Below are positions 6,613 through 11,943 of a DNA stretch of 11,943 bases, piece by piece. Where the stretch lies: positions 1 to 11,943 of the forward strand of contig JAKAVH010000217.1 of assembly GCA_021827545.1 (NCBI GenBank), written 5' to 3'. Numbering within the stretch: position 1 is the first letter of the stretch; the number at the start of each line of letters is the position of its first letter. The translations under genes were made by a program, and so were the position numbers. Under the pieces are notes generated by a model. That model made no database searches. It saw only the letters and a program-made list of their open reading frames with translations, and was not told the origin of the DNA. The DNA comes from Thermoplasmata archaeon (GTDB lineage: Archaea > Thermoplasmatota > Thermoplasmata > UBA184).

Positions 6613-7116
6613 CTAGCGCGATAGCCGCGGATAGTACGCTTCCGAGGCGAGGCCCGGCGTCTCGGACGCGGACCACGCCGATCGCGTCCAGCCCGCCTCG
6701 GGCGAGCTCGCGAGCCGGATCGCGATCCGCGAGAGCTCGGAGATCCACGGGGCTACGAGCGCCTGCCCGACCGGCACCTCGCGGGATTCCACGATCTCGG
6801 GCGGGCACGCGGTCGGCTCGCCCGCCAGGTGGTCGAGGGCGAACGCGAGGTAGACGTCGCTCTCCCGATCGGTCAGGACCTTGTGGCGCGCGAGCAGGAG
6901 CCGTCCGACACGAACCGTGACCCCCGTCTCCTCCCGAAACTCCCGAGCGAGCGCCGTCTCGAGGCTCTCGCCGGCTTCCACGTAGCCGCTCGGTATGGTG
7001 AATCGTTCCCGGTAGACCGCCCGGTTCACGAGGACGCGCCCGTCGCGGAGGAGCACCCCGCCCACGCCGAGCCGCGCGTGCGGCGGGGGGAGGGGCGGGA
7101 GCGTCGGGGCGGCCAT
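6613..7116 (-). CDS. Nudix hydrolase
   Basis: A 167-residue hydrolase of nucleoside-diphosphate-linked compounds. The Nudix box is complete at residues 44-66 and fits GX5EX7REUXEEXGU exactly: G44, E50, R58-E59, F60, E62-E63, G65, V66; the paired glutamates bind the catalytic divalent metal. It is preceded by the usual strand and RERFTIPSGYVE loop, resembling ADP-ribose-type or housekeeping Nudix proteins, but the substrate is not determined. The proline-rich first 12 residues are a short extension. About 45 residues follow the core and contain no named motif. The ATG gives a normal family length; only a weak GGGAA precedes it. It lies 78 bp downstream of the DoxX-like gene on the same strand, so co-transcription is possible but not certain. 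Confidence 0.92.
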   Translation of the reverse strand: MAAPTLPPLPPPHARLGVGGVLLRDGRVLVNRAVYRERFTIPSGYVEAGESLETALAREFREETGVTVRVGRLLLARHKVLTDRESDVYLAFALDHLAGEPTACPPEIVESREVPVGQALVAPWISELSRIAIRLASSPEAGWTRSAWSASETPGLASEAYYPRLSR

Positions 7117-7194
7117 CGTTCCCGGTGGGCCGGACCGACCTTCAGGCTTTCGACCCGCCGAACGGAGGAGGAGGGCCTCGGGGTCGCGCGGCCC

Positions 7195-7755
7195 TCACGT
7201 GCGCGGAGCGGCGACCCATCGCGCCAGTCTCGGGAACCGCGCGCGTCCGGTCGTCCAGATCCAGTGGTCGACGGCGACGTACCGACCGGCGCCGCCGAGG
7301 ACGAGGATGGCGTAGATCAAGAGGTAGAGCGGGTGCGGGCCGACGTCGGTCCCGCCCGGAACGTCGAACGTGCTGACGAACTGGGTCAGGAGGAACCCGA
7401 TCGACGCGAACGCACCGACCCAGCAGGCGAGGCGGGTGGTGAGCCCGAGGAGGAACGCGACCGCGAGGTACCCGGTCAGGACGGCGATCGCCCAGGCGAA
7501 GACGAGGGAGTGGGCGGCGACGAAGTTCGCGACCGCCGGCCCGCCCAAGGTCTGGGGGGCGAACGAGAGCGCGGTGCTCCGGAACGTGGCGAAGAACCGG
7601 CTGCTCGGGTCGACGACGAAGACGAGGTTGACGGCCCAGATGGTCCCGAGGCCGACGCGCAGGAGGTCGATCGCCATTCCCCTAGGGTCCTCGCGCCAGA
7701 GGCGGGCCAAGTGGGTGGCCGTTCCTTCGGACGCACGGTTCTCGGACGCGGGCAC
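7195..7755 (-). CDS. DoxX/DoxD-like membrane protein
   Basis: A 186-residue membrane protein with about four helices: near residues 27-47 (DLLRVGLGTIWAVNLVFVV), a second around 83-107, a third around 109-128 and a fourth around 142-157. The first helix with its Arg-x-Gly-Leu-Gly pattern and the closing GGAGRYVAVDHWI match the DoxX/DoxD superfamily. Some members are the DoxD subunit of thiosulfate:quinone oxidoreductase in acidophilic archaea, and others take part in redox homeostasis. No DoxA partner gene is seen, so I do not assign that enzyme. The GTG start is decided by a strong Shine-Dalgarno run, GGGGGGAGG (7761-7769, minus), 5 nt upstream. It diverges from the split-barrel flavoprotein-like gene and may share a transcript with the Nudix gene. 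Confidence 0.8.
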   Translation of the reverse strand: MPASENRASEGTATHLARLWREDPRGMAIDLLRVGLGTIWAVNLVFVVDPSSRFFATFRSTALSFAPQTLGGPAVANFVAAHSLVFAWAIAVLTGYLAVAFLLGLTTRLACWVGAFASIGFLLTQFVSTFDVPGGTDVGPHPLYLLIYAILVLGGAGRYVAVDHWIWTTGRARFPRLARWVAAPRT

Positions 7756-7858
7756 GCGGACCTCCCCCCTACGTTCGACCGCGAAGCGGGCCCCGAACGC
7801 TGGACGTCGTCCTAGCGCTCATTAGTCTTTGGCCCGGTCGCGACGGCCGGAGGATCCC
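7756..7858. promoter_or_regulatory. divergent promoter region with two Shine-Dalgarno sites
   Basis: The 103 bp between two divergent GTG starts carries a ribosome-binding site at each end: GGGGGGAGG for the minus-strand DoxX-like gene (7761-7769) and GGAGGAT for the plus-strand gene (7849-7855). The only AT-rich segment, CATTAGTCTTT at 7820-7830, could serve as TATA element in either direction: a leader of about 11 nt to the right or about 40 nt to the left. Confidence 0.5.
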
Positions 7859-8449
7859 GTGCGAAAGGCTGCGGGTCGTGAGGTGGGGGACCCGCGGGGG
7901 CGGCCGTCCGGGCCTTTCATGGTGACCCACGGGTCGCCGACCGACCCGAGGGTGGTCGCGAGCTTCGAGCGGCTCCTCCGCGCGCACCGGGTCGCGGCGT
8001 TCGCGACCGTCGGACCCGCGAGCCGGGCGCACGTGCACGTGGCCTATTTCGCGTGGTCGGCGGAGCATGACCTCTTCTTCTATTCGTGGCCCGCGTCGCG
8101 CCACGCCCGTCACCTCGAGGCGAACCGGTCGATGGCGGTGGCCCTGTTCGACGCGCACCAGCGTTGGGGGGACCCCGAGCGCGGCGGCCAACTCTACGGC
8201 ACCGCCCGCGAGGCGAGGGGCCGTTGGGTCGGGATCGCCCGGGCGGTCTACCTGAAGCGGTTCCCCGGGTTCGAGCGCGTTAGGAGGGCGGACGGGGCGC
8301 CGTCGCCGGTCCCGTACCGGTTCCGCGCTCGTTGCGCGCGATGGTTCGACCCCCGCTTCGAGGGACCCTTCGGCCTTCTCGAGGTCACGTGGCCGGCTCG
8401 GACGAACGGCCGCACGCGAGCGGGCGCGACCATACCGTCCCCTAAATAG
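7859..8449 (+). CDS. pyridoxamine 5'-phosphate oxidase-like split-barrel protein
   Basis: A 196-residue protein whose core (from about residue 28) reads as an FMN- or F420-binding split-barrel domain: an N-terminal helix ending LLRAHRVAAFATVG, then strands HVHVAYFAW and DLFFYSW, then the family's SRHARHLEANRSMAVALFD, where SR-HAR and the Asn-Arg loop are typical of pyridoxamine-oxidase-like proteins. A GQLYGTARE strand follows. Family members are oxidoreductases or flavin-binding stress proteins; cofactor and substrate are unknown here. The frame opens further upstream, but I chose the GTG at 7859 because GGAGG lies 5 nt before it; an ATG at 7919 would also keep the whole domain. The stop codon is contained in the TATA box of the next gene. 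Its last 15-20 residues are basic and not conserved-looking. Confidence 0.8.
   Translation: MRKAAGREVGDPRGRPSGPFMVTHGSPTDPRVVASFERLLRAHRVAAFATVGPASRAHVHVAYFAWSAEHDLFFYSWPASRHARHLEANRSMAVALFDAHQRWGDPERGGQLYGTAREARGRWVGIARAVYLKRFPGFERVRRADGAPSPVPYRFRARCARWFDPRFEGPFGLLEVTWPARTNGRTRAGATIPSPK
8441..8449 (+). promoter_or_regulatory. TATA box of the Fur-like gene, overlapping the upstream stop codon
   Basis: CCTAAATAG has its TAAATA core at 8443-8448, centred about 26 bp before the ATG at 8472, which predicts a leaderless transcript. The final TAG of the box is the stop codon of the preceding split-barrel gene, so the downstream unit has its own promoter despite the 22-bp gap between genes. Confidence 0.65.
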
Positions 8450-8471
8450 CGCCGCGGAGTCCGAGGGACCG

Positions 8472-8780
8472 ATGGCACGAACGGCCCGCCGACCCTCGCG
8501 ACCGACCGCCCGACGCTCGGCGCGGACCCGGCCCGCGAAGCTCCCGGTCACCGTATCGATCTCCGTTCCGCCGACCTCGCGGCTCATGCTGGCCGAGGAC
8601 CCGAGGTCCCACATCGTCTGCCGCAGCTGCGGCCGCATCCAGTCGGTCGAGCTGAACGAGCTCGACCGGCACCTCCTCACCGAGCTCGCCGGGCGACGGC
8701 CCGACGGCTGGTCCGTGGAGCGCATCGCCTACTCGCTCACCGGCGCCTGCCGGCGCTGCCGGGAAGGCCGGACGGTCTAG
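8472..8780 (+). CDS. stand-alone Fur-family zinc/dimerisation domain with arginine-rich tail
   Basis: A 102-residue protein. Residues 1-25 are a basic tail with eight Arg, one Lys and no acidic residue. From about residue 40 it follows the C-terminal domain of Fur/Zur/PerR regulators: SHIVCRSCGRI (Fur consensus H-h-VC-x-x-CG-x-I), two Leu-rich helix turns, then GWSVERIAYSLTGACRRC, matching the Fur pattern GF-x-V-x-x-H-x-L-x-x-x-G-x-C-x-x-C. The structural zinc site C50, C53, C93, C96 is complete. The winged-helix DNA-binding domain that makes up the first 80 or so residues of normal Fur is absent, and the upstream DNA encodes another protein rather than a frameshifted wing. It may bind DNA through its basic tail, pair with a full-length Fur, or only bind zinc. 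The dehydrogenase gene follows after 25 bp, probably in one operon. Confidence 0.72.
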   Translation: MARTARRPSRPTARRSARTRPAKLPVTVSISVPPTSRLMLAEDPRSHIVCRSCGRIQSVELNELDRHLLTELAGRRPDGWSVERIAYSLTGACRRCREGRTV

Positions 8781-8805
8781 TCGCGGCGACGTCGGGTCCG
8801 GTCGG

Positions 8806-9960
8806 ATGGCGGGCTTCTTCACGGCGCCCCGGATCGCCTGGGGTCCCGGCGCGGTCGAACAGCTGAGCGGCCTGGGCGCTCGCCGGGCGATCGTCGCGGT
8901 CGACCCCGCGATCGCGCGGCAGGACGGGCACCGTCGGATCCTGGAGGAGCTCGCGAAATCCGACACGGGCGTCGAGGTCGTCGCGGACCTCGCCGACCCG
9001 GACGGACTCGAGGCCGTGGAGAGCCTCGCGGGCCGACTCGTCTCCTTCGCCCCCGACTGGGTCGTGGCCGTCGGAGGCGGCCGGACGATCGACGGGGCGA
9101 AGGCGGCCCGTCTCCACGCGGAGCGGCCGGACGTTCCGATCGGGACCGTCACGCCCGTGCTCGACCTTCCCGACCCGCCCCGGACCCGGCTCGTCGCGAT
9201 CCCCACCACGAGCGGGAGCGGCGCGGAAGCGAGCGGGACCCTCGACCTCGTCTCGGCCGACGGGAGCCCGATCGATCTCGCCCACCGCGCGGCGACCCCC
9301 GACTGGGCGCTCGTTGACCCGTCCTTCGCCGGCACGCTCCCCCGCGAGCTCGTGCTCGACGGCGCCTTCGAGACCGCGGCGCAGAGCCTCGAGGCGTACC
9401 TCTCGGCCTGGTCGAACCCGTTCTCCGACGCCCTCGCCGCCGACGCGCTCGCCACGGTGTTCGCGCGGCTCCCGCACGCCCTCCGCTGGAGCGACGATCC
9501 CGACGCCCGCGCGGCGCTCCACTTCGCCGCGACCTCGGCCGGGCTCGCGTCCTCGAACGCGCAGCGGGGGATCGCGCACGCCCTCGCCCGGTCGCTCGTT
9601 GGTCCCTCGGGGCTCGCGTACGGGCGCCTGCTCGCGATCGCCCTCGCCCCGGTCCTCGAGTTCGACCGCCCCAGCGCCCGGGACCGTCTCGAGGCTCTCG
9701 CGGCGACGCTCGCGCCCCCGGAGGAGCGGACGCGCGGCCCGCTCGATGCGCGGGTCGTCCACCTGCTCGAGACGTTCCGGGTCCCGACGACGCTCGTCGC
9801 GGCCGGGGTCGACCCCGCACGGATCGACGCCGTGCGGCCGAGGATCGTCGCCGACGTCCTGCGTTCGCCCGCGTGCCTCGCGAACCCCCGGGTCGCCTCG
9901 GCGGCGGACGTCGGAGCGCTGCTCGACCGGCTCCTGGGCCGCCGACCCCCGGGGGCGTGA
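8806..9960 (+). CDS. iron-type alcohol dehydrogenase homologue with altered metal site
   Basis: A 384-residue protein of the group III (iron-containing) alcohol dehydrogenase / dehydroquinate-synthase-like fold, normal in length. The N-terminal Rossmann part keeps the dinucleotide motif VAVGGGRTIDGAK (residues 86-99, canonical GGGSxxDxAK) and PTTSGSGAEAS (133-143, canonical PTTxGTGSE). In the C-terminal helical part the four metal ligands of enzymes such as FucO (Asp, His four residues later, His, and His fourteen residues after that) align with E189, Q193, H258 and Y272. Only one His remains, although Glu could still coordinate. NAD(P) binding is therefore likely, but ordinary iron-dependent oxidation is doubtful, and the substrate is unknown. 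The ATG gives the usual N-terminus (FFTAPRIAWGPGA). No separate TATA box is seen in the 25 bp after the Fur-like gene, suggesting co-transcription. Confidence 0.85.
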   Translation: MAGFFTAPRIAWGPGAVEQLSGLGARRAIVAVDPAIARQDGHRRILEELAKSDTGVEVVADLADPDGLEAVESLAGRLVSFAPDWVVAVGGGRTIDGAKAARLHAERPDVPIGTVTPVLDLPDPPRTRLVAIPTTSGSGAEASGTLDLVSADGSPIDLAHRAATPDWALVDPSFAGTLPRELVLDGAFETAAQSLEAYLSAWSNPFSDALAADALATVFARLPHALRWSDDPDARAALHFAATSAGLASSNAQRGIAHALARSLVGPSGLAYGRLLAIALAPVLEFDRPSARDRLEALAATLAPPEERTRGPLDARVVHLLETFRVPTTLVAAGVDPARIDAVRPRIVADVLRSPACLANPRVASAADVGALLDRLLGRRPPGA

Positions 9961-9980
9961 CTGTCGGAGAGGGCGCCGGC

Positions 9981-9995
9981 CCCCCGTGTCGGGGG
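9981..9995. terminator. hairpin after the dehydrogenase gene
   Basis: CCCCCG-TGT-CGGGGG is a perfect 6-bp stem with a 3-nt loop, 20 nt after the dehydrogenase stop and 13 nt before the next TATA box. It could close the upstream transcript or, lying just upstream of the transporter promoter, be an operator. There is no T-run, so termination is uncertain. Confidence 0.38.
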
Positions 9996-10008
9996 ACCGC
10001 GGCCACCC

Positions 10009-10017
10009 TCTAAATAC
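10009..10017 (+). promoter_or_regulatory. TATA box of the phosphate transporter gene
   Basis: TCTAAATAC, with TAAATA at 10011-10016, is centred about 25-26 bp before the GTG at 10039. It is nearly the same element at nearly the same distance as that of the Fur-like gene, again predicting a leaderless transcript, and it helps choose the GTG as start. Confidence 0.65.
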
Positions 10018-10038
10018 CCGGACGGGTCGGACCCCCTC

Positions 10039-11943
10039 GTGGCCCCGGCGACCCCTGCGCCCGGACGCGACCGCCCGGGAATCTCCTCGGAAAGCCGCCG
10101 GATCCTGAGCGCGCTCGACACGACCCGGGTCCAGCGGTTCCACTTCCGGACGATCGTCGTCGCCGGGATGGGGTTCTTCACCGACGCCTACGACCTCTTC
10201 GTGATCTCGCTCGTCATCCCGATCCTGGTCGCGCTCCAGCCGGGCGGCACGATCGGCAAGTCGGAGCTCGCGCTCCTCGGGGCGGCCGCGCTGATGGGAG
10301 CGGCCGTCGGCCAGGTGCTGTTCGGCTGGCTCGGCGACCGGCTCGGACGGCGTCGGGTCTACGGGTTCACGCTCTCGCTGATGGCGATCGGTGCGGTCGG
10401 CAGCGCCCTCAGCGTTCCGCTCGGCGGCCTCTCGACGATCACGGTCCTGATCCTCTGGCGGTTCGTCCTCGGCGTCGGGGTGGGCGGCGACTACCCGCTC
10501 AGCGCGACGATCATGAGCGAGTACTCGAACGTCCAGAGCCGCGGCCGCCTGGTCGCGAGCGTCTTCGCGATGCAGGGGTTCGGTCTCCTCGCCGGGGCCG
10601 GCGCGAGCCTCGGGGTCGTCTACCTCGTCCCGAACCTCGACCTCGCCTGGCGCGTCATCCTGGGCCTCGGCGCGCTCCCGGCGGTCCTCACGATCTACTA
10701 TCGGCTCCGGATCCCCGAGACCCCACGGTTCGACCTCGCGCGGGGGAAGGCCGGGGCGGCGGCCCAGACCGTCGGTGCGATCACGGGCGTCACGGTCGCC
10801 CCGAGCTCGACCGGCTCGAGCCTCGGGGTCCCGTTCCGCCAGATCCTGCGCTCGTACGGGCTCCTTATCTTCGGCACCGCGGCGTCGTGGTTCCTCCTCG
10901 ACATCGCGTTCTACTCGACGAGCATCTTCAACCCGCTCATCCTGAAGCAGATCGGCTTCGCGAGCGCCGCCTCGTACCCGGCGCTCGAACAGGTGCGCCG
11001 GCTCGCGCTCGGCAACGTGCTGATCACGCTCGTCGCCTCCGTGCCGGGGTACTGGGCCGCCGTCGCGCTGATCGACCGGGTCGGGCGTCGACCCCTCCAG
11101 TACATCGGCTTCGGCGTGATGGCCGCCGCGTTCCTCTTCCTCTCGACCGATTGGATCTCGCTCGAGGGGGTCCTGCCGGCGTTCCTCGCCGTCTACGGCC
11201 TCACGTTCTTCTTCGCGAACCTCGGCCCCAACACGACGACGTTCGTCTATCCGAGCGAGGTCTTCCCGACCGCCTTCCGGACGACCGGCCACGGGATCGC
11301 GGCGGCGTCGGGGAAGATCGGCGCGGTCGTCGCGGTCTTCGTCTTCGCGACCTTCTACCAGGTGTACGGCCTTCCGTGGTTCTTCGGCCTGCTCGCCGCC
11401 GTCTCGTTCGTCGGGTTCCTGCTCACCCTCGCGCTCCTGCCCGAGACGTCGCAGCGCTCGCTCGAGGACGTGTCCGGCGAGGACGAGCTCGCCGTCCTCG
11501 TCCGGCGGTTCTCCACGTACCTGCGCTCGCTCTCGCTCACCGCCCAGCGGGCCGCGCTCGCGCTCCGCGACCTCCTCGGCGACCCGACGACCGACCGCGA
11601 CGCGAAGATCGCGCGGATCCGCACGATCGAGCACGAGGCCGACGAGGAGGTCCACCGCATCTTCGTCGAGCTCAACAACCGTCGGCTCTCCTCGGACGTC
11701 CGGGCCGAGGTCGGACACCTCGCGAGCGCGCTCGACGACATCATCGACGGGATCGAGAGCGTCTCCGCGCGCGTGCGGACCTACCGGCTCGACCGGGTGC
11801 GCCCCGAGCTCGTCCGCTTCGCCGACATCGTCGTCGAGTGCGTCGACCGCGTCAGCGACGGGATCCTCGGGCTGGACGAGCTCTACCGCGGCGCGCCCGC
11901 GAACCTGAACCGGGCGATCGTCGAGGTGAACCGCCTCGAGAAC
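10039..11943 (+). CDS. PHS-type phosphate permease fused to a DUF47 (PhoU-like) domain, cut by window end
   Basis: 635 residues are visible and the frame is still open. Residues about 35-470 form a major-facilitator transporter of the phosphate:H+ symporter (PHS, Pho84-like) family: GFFTDAYDLF in helix 1 (45-54), GWLGDRLGRRR after helix 2, the signature GGDYPLSATIMSEY (from 149) in helix 4, and NLGPNTTTFVYPSEVFPTAFR with SGKIGA late in the protein. It should import inorganic phosphate at the membrane. After a short linker (about 470-490) a helical domain begins with the DUF47/PhoU-like metal motifs E-x-x-x-D in IEHEAD (531-535) and ALDDIID (564-570). DUF47 is normally a separate protein next to PiT transporters and is thought to control phosphate uptake. 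The GTG start is set by the TATA box; the first internal ATG, at 10168, would delete the N-terminus up to helix 1. Roughly 75 more residues would complete the domain. Confidence 0.88.
   Translation, partial: MAPATPAPGRDRPGISSESRRILSALDTTRVQRFHFRTIVVAGMGFFTDAYDLFVISLVIPILVALQPGGTIGKSELALLGAAALMGAAVGQVLFGWLGDRLGRRRVYGFTLSLMAIGAVGSALSVPLGGLSTITVLILWRFVLGVGVGGDYPLSATIMSEYSNVQSRGRLVASVFAMQGFGLLAGAGASLGVVYLVPNLDLAWRVILGLGALPAVLTIYYRLRIPETPRFDLARGKAGAAAQTVGAITGVTVAPSSTGSSLGVPFRQILRSYGLLIFGTAASWFLLDIAFYSTSIFNPLILKQIGFASAASYPALEQVRRLALGNVLITLVASVPGYWAAVALIDRVGRRPLQYIGFGVMAAAFLFLSTDWISLEGVLPAFLAVYGLTFFFANLGPNTTTFVYPSEVFPTAFRTTGHGIAAASGKIGAVVAVFVFATFYQVYGLPWFFGLLAAVSFVGFLLTLALLPETSQRSLEDVSGEDELAVLVRRFSTYLRSLSLTAQRAALALRDLLGDPTTDRDAKIARIRTIEHEADEEVHRIFVELNNRRLSSDVRAEVGHLASALDDIIDGIESVSARVRTYRLDRVRPELVRFADIVVECVDRVSDGILGLDELYRGAPANLNRAIVEVNRLEN

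Noticed and set aside
5693..6808. A 371-residue minus-strand frame across the aldolase and part of the Nudix gene
   Set aside because: It is antisense to an aldolase with all catalytic residues in place, and its Arg/Asp/Glu-rich translation has no fold-like pattern.
7195..7755. Assignment of the DoxX-like gene as the DoxD subunit of thiosulfate:quinone oxidoreductase
   Set aside because: No DoxA-like partner is present, and general DoxX-family membrane proteins share the same helix pattern, so the specific enzyme cannot be supported.
6829..7815. A 328-residue plus-strand frame opposite the Nudix and DoxX-like genes
   Set aside because: Both minus-strand genes have clear family motifs; this frame is a charged low-complexity shadow.
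8442..10181. A 579-residue open frame on the minus strand
   Set aside because: It covers the Fur-like and dehydrogenase genes in antisense and is a Ser/Arg/Ala-rich low-complexity translation without motifs.
8737..11718. A 993-residue open frame on the minus strand
   Set aside because: It is antisense to the dehydrogenase and the phosphate permease. Its translation is extremely rich in Arg, Glu and Asp with no domains, the usual mirror of a GC-rich gene on the other strand.

Overview
The window looks like chromosomal DNA from a GC-rich archaeon, most plausibly a member of the Thermoplasmatota. Three genes (starting at 3665 on the minus strand, and at 8472 and 10039 on the plus strand) have a TATA-like box centred about 25-28 bp before the start codon. 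This is the geometry of leaderless archaeal transcripts. One predicted surface protein carries nine N-glycosylation sequons, a common look for archaeal cell-surface proteins. The lineage is inferred from style only; there is no rRNA or other marker gene here.

Left part (1 to about 4960): loosely packed and less GC-rich. It holds a possible small membrane protein (134-376), a VOC/glyoxalase-fold protein (694-1071), an unrecognised protein (1327-1701, minus), a secreted sequon-rich surface protein (1849-2775, minus) and a four-helix membrane protein with a C-terminal zinc ribbon (3078-3665, minus). Positions 3666-4961 have no intact gene but contain protein-like pieces on the minus strand in changing frames, which I read as a decayed gene.

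Right part (4962-11943): dense and very GC-rich. A ChrB-type chromate-resistance domain protein (minus) diverges from an HpcH/HpaI-family aldolase (plus). The aldolase converges on a Nudix hydrolase, which lies downstream of a DoxX-like membrane protein on the minus strand. DoxX diverges from a pyridoxamine-oxidase-like split-barrel protein (plus). Then, all on plus, come a stand-alone Fur-type zinc/dimerisation domain, an iron-type alcohol dehydrogenase homologue that has lost most of its metal ligands, and a PHS-family phosphate permease whose C-terminus runs into a DUF47 (PhoU-like) domain and is cut by the window end.

The most interesting stretch is 8441-11943: an orphan Fur sensor half with an arginine-rich tail, probably co-transcribed with a metal-ligand-poor dehydrogenase, followed by a phosphate transporter fused to its likely regulator. 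No CRISPR array, tRNA, rRNA, insertion sequence or recognisable defence system was seen.
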